Positions 33,875 through 46,509 of a stretch of DNA of 64,000 nt are shown here, piece after piece. The notes under the pieces were generated by a model. The model was not told the DNA's origin, did no database searches, and saw only the letters and a program-made list of their open reading frames with translations. Source of the stretch: Guadua angustifolia (Eukaryota > Streptophyta > Magnoliopsida > Poales > Poaceae). Made by a program: the position numbers and the translations under genes. Position 1 is the first letter of the stretch. Every line of letters starts with the position of its first letter. The stretch spans positions 13,414,423 through 13,478,422 of the forward strand of contig CM070515.1 in the NCBI GenBank assembly GCA_036346375.1, written 5' to 3'.

Positions 33875-34978
33875 AATCGCTCTGTGTGTGTCACACGCCG
33901 GCGAAGAGCTCTCCGTCCGCGGCTCTCCATGCTCTGGCGCCTTTCAGTTGTGCGGTGGAGGTGTCCAAGGAGTCGGAGAGCCGGCGTTGGGCAGCAGCGA
34001 GGAGCACCGGGGTTGCTGCTGTCGTCGAACCATTCACCGACCACTAGTTAGGTTCGTGGGAACCGTTCGATCGAAACGTGCGGCTAGGATGCAGGAATGC
34101 GACCGTGGCCTGAGCTGATTGGACCTTGCCGATGTGTGAGTCCCAAGATCTCTGGGCCAATATCAGTGCGAGTGTGAGGCGAGAAACATGCTTGTGTACC
34201 CTTATAGCATTTTTTTTTAATTTCGTCTCCTTGCGAACTTAATTGTAAAAATAGTCTTATCTCTTATCACAAAAGCATGAGAAAGTGACACATATCACTT
34301 TACACGCTCGTGTCAACTTCCGGCACTTTCACAGTTAGGGATGATCTATTTTTATAATTGCGTTCACAAGAAGACGAGATTTATAAAAAAAATTACACAC
34401 GGAACTAGAAAAAAACGATGATTTCGTGGGACTACATGGTTGTGCTGCAAAGCTGGGATTCAAGAGTAGTGCTTCCCGACTCTGTTAGAGTGAACTAGTT
34501 TTTGTTCTCACAGAAAAGGTGAATTGGTTAACACAGGACTCATCACTTAACATGATAAAGTGGATCGTTTTAGTGGGATTAAGTAAAAAATACAGCAAGG
34601 TTAGGATGCTAATACGAAATTGATCGAGTAACCAAATTGCTGCCTCTGAACAAAGGTTAGGAAGGTTAGAGAAAAGGGACAATAATGAACCGCATTCCAT
34701 CGGCTAGAAAAGGTTACCAATGATTCGATTACGAGGCTATTACTGCTTGCGTACCAAATGAAGATGGGACGAGCACGGTTGACCCCCACGCCGATCAATC
34801 AGCCCCGACGCCACCTCCACGCCGGTTCCAACATCTCTCCGGAGTCCAGACACGCCATCCTCGCCGGCTCCCTCGTCGTCCTTGCCCATGTTTCCCACTG
34901 GCACATGCAGCAATGTACCGGTGTGCACGCCGGTGAGGACTGATCTGACGGCCGTGAGTTGGCAACAACAACAATGCA
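33682..34978. other. Intergenic sequence after the GH17 gene
   Basis: The 3' flank of the glucosidase contains a (CT)14 run at 33847-33874. The part 34510-34650 is an inverted match to 59230-59380, which shows shared repeat origin. The block 34760-34978 has GC-rich open frames on both strands without motifs; its last 80 bp recur at 52165-52240 at the start of duplicated copy B. Confidence 0.5.
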
Positions 34979-36407
34979 GAGCATCTCCAAGAGTGCCTAA
35001 TAATTTGACTCCCAATAATCCTGGATTAGGAGCTTCCTAAAAGTTTTTGGGCCTAAAAAAAAGACTATACTCCAATAGTTCTCATTTTTTCTCCAAAAAT
35101 ATTTTGACTTGGTCCCGGTGCACAGGTGTCGGTGTCCTTTAGACGATCATCGGTGCTGCCAATTTTCTTCCGCCACCGCTAAAGCTTCCTGCGATCCTAT
35201 GAAGGAATTTTCTTCCGCCACCGCTAAAGCTTCCCAGAAATTGAAGGAACTTCGCGCTTGGCCTAGTCAGGTGCCGGAGATTGTGCAGGCGGACAAGGAG
35301 CAGGGGTAGAGGGTGTCCCTGATGGCGCTGCTGGACCAAGGCACCCCAACCCTCAAATGCAAATGCACTCCATCCCCTGGCGTCTGAAGAGAAGAGGAAT
35401 GCAACTAGCATAGCCTCGCACCGCGCCATGTAGATCACTCTGAATGACGTGCCATCCTCGTTGTCACCTGCTGGAGCAAGGAACGGCTTTAAATCCAGGA
35501 GGTTCTGTTGTAGGATGGAGGCGGCTAGGTTGTTAGGGACGGCGGGGAGTAGCACGTAGCGCCCGGACAAGGGATCGCAGACCGCGAGCTCCATGAAGTC
35601 GGTCTCACTGACGCCGCCTCCATCGTCTTCGTGACCGCCCTCGGTGGCGCGGGAAAGGAGGACGCGGCCGTCACGTACGTCGCGGCGACGCCAGAGTTTT
35701 GGGGAGGGGAGGAAGGACCAGGAGAAGTCGACAGTGTGGGCGACGGCGCAGGCGGCGGGGGCGCAGGGGTGGGGTGGCTCGGCAAGATGGAAGCCGGCGG
35801 TGAGGATGCCGAGGAGGGGCGGGGGTAGAGGACACAGAAGCGGCGGAGGAATGAGGGGTCGGTGATGACGCGGCGGAAGGAGGCGGAGGCGGCGGAGGCT
35901 CGTGCGAGGTCAGTGGGGGAGGAGAGGCGGATGAAGATCTCCCTCAGAATGTCGTCCGTGAGGGTCCGCGGCGGCGGCTCGGGGTCTCAGGGGTGGCTTG
36001 GGATTCGCTGCGCCGCCGGCGAGGCCATTACGGTGTTGGCCTCAACAATTCCGAAATGGATGATTTGGTGTTTTGGGTCTCTCCCCTTCTCTCTCCATCT
36101 CTGTCTGTGTTCGCAAGGGAAGTCCAGATCTGGGTCTCCTCCGCGAGCTTGGGACAGAGGGGGACGTCGGATGGGGTGGAGGGTGGAGCTCGGCTGGATG
36201 GCGCGAATGAAATTCTCTACGCGGGAGATGGAAAAAATCGGGATTGGGAATGCATGCGAGCGGCGAATATCTGGTCACTTCGGCCGGAGTTTTTGGGCGC
36301 GCGGAAAGATTGGGAATCCGATAGGGTAACTGTTGGAGCGGTAATTTTTTCATTTGTTCCTAAAAAATGGTTTTGGGAATAAGTTTTGGGAACCGTTGGA
36401 GATGCTC
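34979..36407 (-). mobile_element. TIR element carrying an F-box gene fragment
   Basis: The insertion is bounded by GAGCATCTCCAAGAG and its inverse (CCGTTGGAGATGCTC). It is absent from copy B, where the flanks are joined by about 75 bp of other sequence, so some flank was lost and no target duplication is visible. Such ends are common on grass MITEs. The inside is mostly F-box coding sequence on the minus strand, like a Pack-type element. Two 28-bp direct repeats (ATTTTCTTCCGCCACCGCTA...) lie at 35160 and 35207. Confidence 0.65.
35320..36028 (-). pseudogene. F-box protein gene fragment
   Basis: On the minus strand from an ATG at 36028 the frame reads MASPAAQRIPSHP and then meets TGA. After it comes an F-box (DDILREIFIRLSSPTDLARA, then SASFRRVITDPSFLRRFC). 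A frame change near 35830 leads to the region typical of grass F-box proteins (MELAVCDPLSGRYVLLPAVP; APAGDNEDGTSFRVIYMA). Similarity fades near 35330 and the C-terminal half is absent. The in-frame stop, frameshift and truncation make it a pseudogene. The intact relative would be a substrate adaptor of an SCF ubiquitin ligase. Confidence 0.75.
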
Positions 36408-36741
36408 TAAATAAGGGAGCCCAAAAGTTGCGCAGGTTGTAAAGCCAAAAAGAAAACACTATTTGCTTAGGTTTTTTCTGAAGCTTAAAAGACGGGAAAA
36501 AAACAAAAAACTAAGGCGTTATTTGTTAAGTTTTTTTTTCTAACTTAGAATAAAAAAGACAGATTAAACAAAGATGTGGTTTTTAAACTGTCGTCCAATC
36601 TTCGTCTGGGACGTAAAGCAATGATATCATCGTAATTGAATCATTGGTAATTTTTTCTATCAGAAGGACAAGTTTAAATATGGTGCATTATTGTTCCTCT
36701 ACTCTTAAGCTTCCTACCTTTGTTTTGAGAGGTCTCTATTT

Positions 36742-38711
36742 TGATGTGGAGAATTCAGATATTGTTAATGATTCATAATCCCCGTTAGTGTTTTATCACA
36801 TATACACACACACACAAGATTGGGTGAGAATACATCTCTCCGAATAGGCACCTTTTGGCAATTAACAACTGCTAATTGCATTTATACAAGATTGATCACA
36901 TGATTTATTTCATAACTCTCCCTTGATCAATTTCTTCACATGTATATATCTTGTAAGTTCCTCTAAAAACCCTATGAAAAATATGAGGAATAATCGCATG
37001 ATAATAATATGTCATTGAAAAACTCCTGTAAAATCCAAAGGGAAAAATATCATGAGAAAAATAACATGGCATATATATATATATATATACTTGTAGTTAT
37101 ATTGCCTCATTAAAAATCTTATAAAAGAAAACTATATTGGAAAAACTCATAAAGGAAAAAAGTGCAATATAATCTGATGATTATTAATAGGTTATAGATT
37201 AGGAGTTTACACCTCCTGAAACTTGCAAATCTTGAAGTCGTCTCATACCAATTCCGTGAATATATTTTTGGAATATAGATGTTGGTAAAGATTTTGTGAA
37301 TAAATTTGCAAGATTTTCACATGATTTTGTTTGCAATATATTTATTTCTCTACTTTACTGTAATTTATGTGGAAAAAAAGTAATTTAAGAGCAATGTGTT
37401 TACTAATATTGCTTTTTATATAACTTGTATTCATTTGGTAGGTGATTCTAATGAACCAATACCACATTATTTTTGAATGTGGTAATCATTCTGTTAAGCC
37501 ATACACATTCCTGTGATGCTTCATATAATTTAATTATTTCATAATGATTTGTGGAAGTAGCAACGAGAGTTTGTTTTGATGATTTCCATAAAAAATGCAG
37601 TACATCCATATAAATAAACAAAACCAGTCTATGATCTGGTGTTATGGGGATTTGTTAGGTAACCGGTATCAGTATTCCTACCAATGTGATATCTTGATTT
37701 TTTTGATAGAATAAACCGAGATCTGTTGTACCTTATAGATATTTGAAGATATTTTTTATACCAGCCATATGCCTTTTTATTGGTGCTGCACTATGTCTTG
37801 CTAATAAATTGACTGAAAATGCAATGTCAAGTCTCATACAATTTGCAAGATACATAAGGGCTCCAATAGCACTGAGATATGGAAGTTCAGATCCCAATAT
37901 CTCTTCATTTTTATTCTTTGATCTAAATGGATCCTTATTCATATCTAGGGATCTAATAACGATATGTGTTTTTGATAGATATGATTTATCTGTACTGATT
38001 TTTTTAAATTTTTTTGGATATATGTAAACTGGTATACCAATATTCCAAAACTAAAGTGCTCAAGTTGTAGACCTAAGTAAAATTTGGTTTTACCCAAATC
38101 TTTCATCTCAAATTCCATCTTAAGATGATTGCTTGCTTCATTTATATATTGTGTATTTCTGATGATGTTAAGATCATCAACATATACGAAGATGATACAA
38201 AATCCAGTTGTGGATTTCTTTATGAATACACATAGGCAATCATCGTTCTTGGAGTAACCCTTCTATAAAAGTAACTTACTTAGCCGGTTGTACCACATTT
38301 TACCTGACTATTTTAAGCCATAGAGTGATTTTTTTATAAATTTTGCACAATGCATGTTGCGATTTGCATTTGGGTTCGGAATCTTAAGTCCTTCAGGGAC
38401 TTTCATATAGATATCCGAATTGAGTGACCCATATAAATATGCAGTCACTACTTCCATCAACTGCATGGATAAATTCATTTGAACTGCCAATAATATTAAA
38501 TATCAGAAATAATTTTACTCATAACGGGAGAATATGTTTAATCATAATCGATGCCAGGCCTCTGCATGAACTCTTGTGCTACTAGCCTCACTTTGTATCT
38601 CTCCACCTCATTGTTTTCATTTTTTTTTCGAACAATAACCCATTTAGCTCCCACAGAGAAGACATTACGAGTAGGTATTACCGATGAAAATACCTCTCTT
38701 TTGTTGTAACT
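36742..38711 (-). pseudogene. Copia remnant of copy A (LTR and RT pieces)
   Basis: An LTR copy (36742 to about 36915) matches those at 52653 and 58946. Minus-strand pol pieces follow: RNase H/RT C-terminal (SELPYLSAIGALMYLANCMR, near 37860), RT (MQLMEVVTAYLYGSLNSDIY, near 38450), and RT N-terminal ([20 protein letters not shown], near 38650). The element stops abruptly near 38711, where promoter-like sequence of host gene 5 begins. It corresponds to 52653-54897 in copy B. An (AT)n run lies at about 37070-37090. Confidence 0.8.
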
Positions 38712-38768
38712 AGTAAATGGCCGGAGCAAAGAATCCTTGCTTTAGCAGCCACGTGGGCTCTGCGCGAC

Positions 38769-39215
38769 GGAAAAAAATTTCGTGAATCCGGTCTCCAAAC
38801 GACGCCCACGCGTACCTTCTCCAGATTAACGCCGCGTGGGCACGCCTGCGATCAGCTTCGCGTATCGCCTCGGCTTCAACCAAACTCGCGAGCCGATTGG
38901 TGCCTTCCTCCTCCAGCCAGTCTCCCCCCATCGCGAGCCAGCGTTTGGGGAAAAAATTCTGTGGCGCCGCATCCCTGGCTCATCACCATCCCCTTGCATC
39001 CCTGGCGCCGCCAGTGTCCTCCCGTGAAGCTCCGGTGGCTGATCCCCGCGACAAGCTGCGCTCCCTCCGGACTCCATAGGACGGGTACATGGAGAGCTAC
39101 GCTGCGCGCCGCGTCGCCACCGATTGTACTGGAGATGACCTGCGCCGCGTCGCCGCCGATTGCAAGCTGCGGGTACCTGGAGCCGATTGCAAGTTTTTTT
39201 CTACTCGAGGACACA
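38769..39215. repeat. Left terminal inverted repeat of the MULE
   Basis: It is the inverse of 46510-46984. A small insertion is present on each side (GGGGAAAAAATTCTGTGGCG here, a CATGCATC-bearing stretch on the right). Open frames in both TIRs are shadows. Confidence 0.85.
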
Positions 39216-40315
39216 AGGTCGATGTAATTTTGATTGCTTTGCTTTGTTAGCATCCATGTCCGCTGCAGCCTGCCCATATTTGTTGCTCCTGCTTTGTGGA
39301 TGACGAATAGCCTGATATTAGCGAAACTAGTTTTTGCTTGTATTATGTATGGATCCCTACTATCCTTCTGAAATTTCGTGCTGTCTAGCTGTTGCAGGAG
39401 AGTTGTAGTGGTACAGTGTTCTTTCATTCTGCGTCTTACTAAATAAAGCTAGAATCTTTTTAAAACTTCACTTTTATCAGTTTTAGATGGTAGCTAATAT
39501 GTGATATTTCCAGGTAAATATGATCCCTTTTATTATTTCAAGTGTATGTAGTGAAAAAGATTCCGATCTGCCATGCAACAATTTGATTGCCCCACTTTTC
39601 TTTTGAGAAATATACTTTATGTTTTGCTTTGCTACTCTTTTTTAAACATCATTTTGCTGCGGTTATCATGAGGATAAGGGAACCAAAAACTACAGCATTG
39701 ATATTTGCATCAGGAAAAATGGTAAGATTAATACCCTTTTTGTACAGCTGATGTTATTCATGTCCTTTGGTTGGTAGATTACTTAATGGTTTTGGAACTG
39801 TTGTGTTATACTATTTGCGAGCAACCAAAGTTCTTAAGTGATCATGGCAAAGGGGAGTTAGATTTAAGCATAACTTACTCGTTAATTGTTCTTGTATCGT
39901 TCTTTACATACTAATGGTGATAAAAGGTTCACTTGACACCTTGTTCTTTATACATAAACCGCTTACAATAGGCGTAATGACCGAGGAAAAGAGGTTTGGG
40001 TGATCTTTTGGTCATCGATAAATCTGAGATAGATTTAGGAAAAGAATTGATATACGTACTATTTGAGAACTTTTTAGTTAGCAAATCATATTCATCTCGG
40101 TTTGTTAGTTTTGTTTACTGACTTCAAGTTTGGTGTCGATATGATTATTTCAATGAAAGCTCAAGTCGCATTCATTTTGGCAAAATTTGATGGAACTGTT
40201 TTTCTTAAACTATGATACTTAAGCATTACGATCTTTTATGCTCTCCTCCCTATAAGTTAGCTGCCTTCACTTTCCTTAACAATCATTCACCAATTCCTCC
40301 TTTTCCCCTCATTGA

Positions 40316-41533
40316 CCATTGGAGGAAAAATATTCTGTTCTTGCCATGGAAAATAGAGTATATGCAATTGATCTAATTGGTTATGGCTATTCTGATAAGC
40401 CTAATCCACGTGAGCTTGGAGAGAGTTTTTATACTTTTGAGACATGGGGAGAACAGCTAAATATGTTTTGTGCTGAAGTGGTCAAGAGTGAAGCTTTCTT
40501 CATATGCAATTCAATTGGAGGTATGCTGGATGCTTACATACTTGAACAGCAATGGACCATTTTATGTTTATATGGTCACTTGGTACAATCTTTAATAGTC
40601 TCTCAGGCACTGTCGCAAAGCATATTTTCTCTGAGTTTGCTCCATTGTTATTTTAGCAAACACATTTGAGCACTGGACAACAAAAAGGCCCAATATGCTG
40701 GCTGCCCTGGCTTAAAAGTGTTCGTCTTTTCAATTCTTGGTGTGATGAGTAAAGGCATGATGTTGTTTTATTGGATATTTCTAGGGATGACAATGGGGAC
40801 CCGTTCCCCGATCTCCGGTGGGGAATTCCTCTATTAGGGGATGGGTATGGGAAGAAATCGTCCCCCGCGGGGATGGAAACGGAGAAAATTATTCCCCCGT
40901 CGGGGATGGCGGGGACGGGGACGGGGAATTTTTTCCCCGCGGGGACCCGGTTAGGGATCCAAATTTAGTTTAGTCTAATTTAGTTATTAGATTGTAAACA
41001 TATTCTCTAGCCCATCATATTCACATTTTCATAAATGGGACAACATAATCTTCAATGAATGCATGCAATCTTTTTTTTCCTTGTCTATTGATATGATTTT
41101 AGAGTTAAAATGGCTATAAGAGCTTTTCTCTTGTGTGAAATTTTCACGGGGATGGGTCCCCGACGGGCCCCGATACCCGAACGGGGATGGGGATGGGGGG
41201 ATTTTCTCCCCCGAGATGGGGAACGGGGATGGGGAAAATTTTGGATTGCGGGGACGGGGACGAGGAGGCACTCCCCGGCGGGGAATGGCCCCGTTGCCAC
41301 CCCTATATATTTCACTACGGATGCTTCATATCAAGAAGCAGCCGTGGTTCGGAAGGCCTTTCATCAAATCGTTCCAAAATCTCCTAAGGTAACTCATATT
41401 TCATAGTTGGGATGTTGGTGCTCACTAGCTGCTTGTTATAATGCCTTTTCTGGTTGTTAGGAACACTGCTGTTGGTAAACTCTTCTTCAATGCTGTTGCT
41501 ACACCAGAATCTGTGAAAAATATTCTTTACTAG
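40316..41533 (+). pseudogene. Alpha/beta-hydrolase gene fragment in the MULE
   Basis: Three exon pieces match a plant alpha/beta-fold hydrolase of the plastid type. 40316-40521 gives DHWRKN, then after a 1-bp loss VLAMENRVYAIDLIGYGYSD and FFICNSIGG before a GTATG donor. 40750-40781 plus 41306-41391 gives ISLRMLHIKKQPWFGRPF. 41462-41533 gives GKLFFNAVATPESVKNIL, then a TAG where family members continue. A hAT MITE splits the middle exon. The nucleophile elbow is changed: it reads CNSIGG with Ser present, but the catalytic Asp/His region is missing. It is a captured, dead fragment. Confidence 0.75.
40782..41305. mobile_element. hAT MITE inside the hydrolase exon
   Basis: The element is 524 bp with ends TAGGGATGACAATGGGG and CCCCGTTGCCACCCCTA. 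The flanking 8-mers GATATTTC and TATATTTC agree at seven of eight. Its subterminal parts are GGGGA-rich. It splits the codons around ISLRML of the hydrolase fragment, so it inserted into that exon. Confidence 0.8.
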
Positions 41534-41802
41534 GTATTTATTTTTTTTGGCCTCTCATCTTGTAAAAAGACACTACAAAGTATTTAAGCAGACTATGTGA
41601 CACCTAATATTTAGGGGAAACCTCTCTAAATTATTTAAGAACCACAGAACATAAAGAAGGTGATGGGATCAGAGGCTATCAAGATCAGTAGTGAACAAGA
41701 GTGGTCCAGTTCATTTGTATCTGTTCATTTGAATCGTATATCAGTGTTCCTTTGTTGAAATGTTTGATTTGTAACAGCATACTATTGTCATGACATTGGC
41801 AG

Positions 41803-41952
41803 ATGAACAACTTCAGCAAGGAGGAGTTCGTCCAGGTTCTCCAGCGACAGGGCGCCGACTTCGTCAGGGGGAGCTTGAGATTCCGAGGTGTCACCTTGCA
41901 CAAGTGCGACAAATGGGAGGCTAGGATCTGGCAGCTCATGGGCAAGAAGTAA
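41803..41952 (+). pseudogene. AP2-domain transcription factor exon fragment in the MULE
   Basis: Forty-nine codons after an AG acceptor read [20 protein letters not shown], then [20 protein letters not shown] and a stop. This matches the linker and start of the second AP2 domain of euAP2 (APETALA2/IDS1-like) proteins. In those proteins the HKCGRWEAR motif has Gly and Arg where Asp and Lys appear here. The rest of the domain is missing. It is the second captured gene piece in the element. Confidence 0.72.
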
Positions 41953-43034
41953 TCCACTCAGTCATGAGAACAAAACCAAGAAAAAAGGAACTTTTTAGTT
42001 CTCAAACACAAAAGTGTTCAGTTTGTACTGATATGGCTTGATCTCTTGATTTTGTTTGCTGTTTTGTATGGAGCAATGGCTTGTAATTTTCTTGAGCTTT
42101 ACATGAATGTGATTGAACTTGTACTTCTATGTACAATTGTCATGTATGGTGACCTTCACATTGAATGAGATTGAATTACATGGGATTCAAATCAACACTT
42201 GTGCTTGTAATTTGATTATGCTTTCTCTGGAGTTAAAAACAACAATTGAATGTGATTGGTAGCAAAGAATGTATGCTGAACATATGGCAATTGAAAGATT
42301 GTTCTTGAGCTGGGAATGAACAGAAACTGAATGTATGCTGAATTTATGCTACAAAATTGCTAAAGCTTGAATTGAAACTGAAGTTTGAAAAAACTGAAAA
42401 CAGCCATGACTGGACTGAAGTTTGACAAAACTGAAAAAGGCCATGCTTGGTTTTCTCCCATGACAGACAAAGGCGAGGATCAAGAAACTGAAATAGATTG
42501 AAAAAAGCTATTGCCAAGCAACTGAATACAGCTATTGCCAAGCAACTGAATACAAACAAAGGCTAGTCCAGATCAAAAAACTGAAATAGAGTGAAAGAAC
42601 CTATTCCAAGCAAAGAATACAGACAAAGGGACTTTATAGGGAACCGACCTATTGATCTGAATACTGAATAACACAACTACAAGGTAAGAAATAAGTAAAA
42701 ACAGACTTAAAAGCCTGACTTCGTATGAGCACTTTGCTCAATCTGGAGAGGAGGCTCCTGGCCCTGCTTGATATGTCGATCTTCAATCCGATAAGTTCAA
42801 GTAAGCAGCCCAAAGGAACTAAGAAACCCCATACATGCTTAGCTTAATACAACTTCACCGTGGGGAAATGCAAACTAATGCTGGAACAATTATGATTGGA
42901 TATAATTCAGACAGGAAAATGCATCTCAGCAATACTTAGTTTAATTTGTTTCTCTGTATAACACTAGAACAACATGTCATCTATTTTGATACTTGACTGA
43001 AAAAATTGCAACTGCTTATATATTACACCAAATG

Positions 43035-46016
43035 CTATTCATCGAAATGTAATTGTCTAGCAGACGAGGACAATGTGGCATCTTGCTGAACTCCAAATAA
43101 AAGACTTGTAAATCTGCCTTGGATGAAAGGAGCAGCCATGGTCGAAGATTGCCCATACACATCATGCGCAATGTTTGGCATTGTACTATTAGTGCCAATG
43201 GTACCAGCATGGAGTCCCTGTGTCATCAATTGCTTTGGGACATCGCTTTCATCTCTATTTTCTGCTGCATTATTTGGATCTTCTCATATAGTCAAACATA
43301 TAAAATACAAGAAAATAAAAAATTAACCATAGAGGCAGCTCGAATGGAAACAAAACAAGCTACAATGGGTAGGATAAGTACCTTTCTTTTGAGCACTTTT
43401 CTTTTTCTTCCCTTTCTTCTTTTCAACTACGTTCTTTGCTCGTTTATTCATTGCGCCTTTTACCACCCGAGGAACTCTAAACGATATTGTACCTTTTAAT
43501 GTATCTGTACCACAGTCATTGAAAACTAGAGGAACCTCATTGGATTTTTCTTGCATCTTGCTTAGAGAATTATCTGCTTCTAAGTCCAACTTATCTATGA
43601 CTTTCTCCAAATCATCAAGAAATTCTTTTGACAATGAACACTTCAATGCAACGGATGTTGCCTTTCGAGAGATACGTGCAGCATGTGTTTTCAAATTTTC
43701 CTTCTCACTTCCTTGTTTCTCAATATAAAATCCCCTTTTTGCATATTTTGTCCATCTATGCAGTATATATTGAGATGGCAAAATGAAAACTCCATTCGTA
43801 TTGAAGACTCTGAGGGCATGCTTGCACAATAAACCTATATGGATGTAATTTTTTTAGCAATTGCATTAGAAAATATATTGCAAATTATAATGGGCATACG
43901 TACCAATGGATTCGTACTTTCTGCAAGAACATGTAATGGTGCTATCTGCAGTGTTGAATACAACTGTTGCTCCATGGTCAGATTGCATATGTGTAACCAT
44001 GAATGTCGAGATTGACCCCTCAGTTTGTAACAATTCACAAGACAAAGTAAACTGTCTCTTAAATTCTTCCTCAAACTCTGAATACATCCTCCTTGTATAT
44101 GATTTAGCTGCAGTCTTCAACATTGGTAAATTTGGGATGTAAGGAACCGGGTTCTTTCGACGTGACTTCAAATCTTCATCCAACTCATTTTCACGGAGAC
44201 TAGCTGAAACCTTCTCACATTCTACAAGGAGTTCTGAGAGTCCAAGTTTCCTACGAAATCTTTTCTTGAAGACATTATTTATACCTTCGCTCCTTTGAGT
44301 TGAGGTCATATCAGCTGTAAAAGAGTCACGGTAGACAACAGCCCACTTTTCCCTCAAATCATATAGGTTTGCAATCCATGCGTTCTCGTCAAGGTTGTAT
44401 TCACTCAACAATTCATGCCACTTCTTGTTGAAGTAATACTCCGATCTGTCTTCGTACACACATCTCTTAAAATCAACTAGAAACTTGTTATCGGACTCAT
44501 GAATTACATGCCCGAAATGCTTAGCAGCGTTTAGATAAATGTGCCACAAACAAAGACGATGCCTTGTATTTGGAAATACATAAGCAATTGCTCCTGCCAT
44601 GGCCGCACATTGGTCGGTGAAAAGTGTGCTTAGATGCTTGCCTGACATTGCCTTTAGAAAGGTTTCAAAGTCCCAAACAAATGATTCAATCGTTTCATTA
44701 AATAACAGTGCGGCCCCAAAAATTATGGTCTGCTTGTGATGGTTGGTTCCAAGGAAAGGAGCAAAAGGCATTTCAAACTTATTAGTCTGAAACGTGGTGT
44801 CAAATGACACGGCATCACCAAAGCATGCGTAATCCATGATAGACTGACCATCTGCCCAAAAGAAATTAGCTATCCGACCATCTTCCTCATCTATTTGAAC
44901 AAAGATAAAAAATGTAGGATCTTCTATCTGCTTATTCTTCAAGTACTCCAACAGTGTTTGCGTATCATTGGATTCTAAGTACTTCTTGCGCTCACGACCA
45001 ATCTCATTATTGCAATCCATCTTTGAGAATGGCACTTTATCAGCTCCTCCATAAAACTCCTTCATGAACTCATACACCTGGGCTGGCTTCATCCCGGCTT
45101 CCCGTATCTGGACAATTAACTTCTTGTCCGCCTCTATAACACGTCGTTGGGATCTCAGCTTGTGCGACTTATTTGGACTAGCAAGATAATGATTGTGATC
45201 AAGTACAACCTTTTGCACTGTCCAAATATCCTCTCTGCTGACACTAAACTGACCACGAGCATCGCAACCCGTCCTCGTAGTGTCCTGTGATGACCCAGTT
45301 TGTCGATGTCCTTGGTTACTGCAAACTATATATTTCTGATATATAGTTTTATCTGCTCGGCGCTTTGTCTGGCTCCTAATACTGAACCCAACCTTACCGG
45401 CATAGGTGTTGTACATCTCATAAGCTTTGTCCTCTGATTCGAATGACATTCCAACTTCAGGAATGATCAAAGTTTGCCCAACTCTAGCAACCACCAGCTG
45501 TACAATGGGATAAGAATTAAAGTTATATTACCACAATACGAAATATTATGATCTCTCTCAAGTTTGTTAGTTTTAATTCCGTTACCTCATCTTGTCTTTC
45601 ATCCGCAATTGCTTTAGGTACTACGCAACGGATTGTGTTGTCATCGCCATGAGCGTTGCCATCGATAGCGCCGGTAGTATCTACTCCCATGCTGATCGGT
45701 TCGGTGTTCTGTGCAATATGCACACAGTATGAATGATCAAACCGCATAGATGAAAAAAGAAGAAAAAACATGACGATCAAAAACTAGGCGACGACCCTAC
45801 CTGCGTTGTCTGCTCTCCGTCGGCTCCACGACTATCGGCGACCGCGTCGTCCTGATGCGCAAGTGGAAGCAACCGCTGTCCGGCTATGTCATTTGCTAGG
45901 ACAGACAAAGACGGCACCAGATGAGACCCGAGCACCATAAGCCCCGTGCCTGTTTCGTCATCTTGGTCTCCTCTTGCCATGGCGGCTGCGTCGTCATCTT
46001 GGTCTCCTCCTGCCAT
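43035..46016 (-). CDS. FAR1-related MULE transposase (5 exons)
   Basis: Minus-strand exons are 46016-45801, 45708-45586, 45497-43904, 43834-43382 and 43282-43035, all GT-AG with phases that join, giving 877 residues without a stop. An acidic repeat-like N-terminus (MAGGDQDDDAAAMARGDQDD) is followed by the FAR1 zinc domain (C173, C192, H215, H217). Next is the MULE transposase core with D347 (SFDTTFQTNKF), D409 (LFTDQCAAM), the LCLWHIY motif and E518 (STQRSEGINNVFK). A SWIM finger follows at C637, C639, C649, H651. The C-terminus is Lys-rich. FAR1/FHY3 host factors share this layout, but the flanking TIRs and target duplication show that this is a transposase in its own element. The start ATG is the first after an in-frame TAG. 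Confidence 0.85.
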
Positions 46017-46509
46017 GGCTGCTGCGTCGTCCGTGGACAAGGGAGTCGTGCCGCTGGCGGCCTAGGGCTCAGGCTCTGTTCCTTGTATCGGCAAAACAAA
46101 GCATAGAACACGGGAAAACACAATCACGCACAGGACAGAGCAACTCTGGTGAAGCAAGCGTTTGCACAGATTTGAGTTTTCAGAGCAAACTTCACACTTT
46201 TTCTTATTCATCTGACTAATACTTATACCCAGGTGCTTACATACATCAATACAGACTCTGATTTACAATCCTGATTGTATTCCGCACACACACACGGATA
46301 AGAAATCAATTCCAGCACACACACGAATAAGAAATCAATTCCAACTCAAATTGATTTCTTATTCAGTTAGTTTTGATTTCTTATCCAATTCGAATGTGAT
46401 ACGGAACCCCACGACGTAAACACACGGATTCTTATCTCAACTTTCAGCACACACACGGATTCTTATCTCAACTGAAGCAGATACACATTGAACAACAACA
46501 TCAACTCAA

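Noticed and set aside
34740..35015. Protein-coding gene on the minus strand near 34.9 kb
   Set aside because: The frame crosses the boundary of the F-box element at 34979, and its Cys/Leu-rich start is repeated at 52.2 kb as part of the segmental duplication. No domain is seen.
43035..46016. FAR1/FHY3 host transcription factor
   Set aside because: The protein layout fits, but long TIRs and a perfect 9-bp duplication around it show that it belongs to a transposon. A host role cannot be excluded but is not needed.
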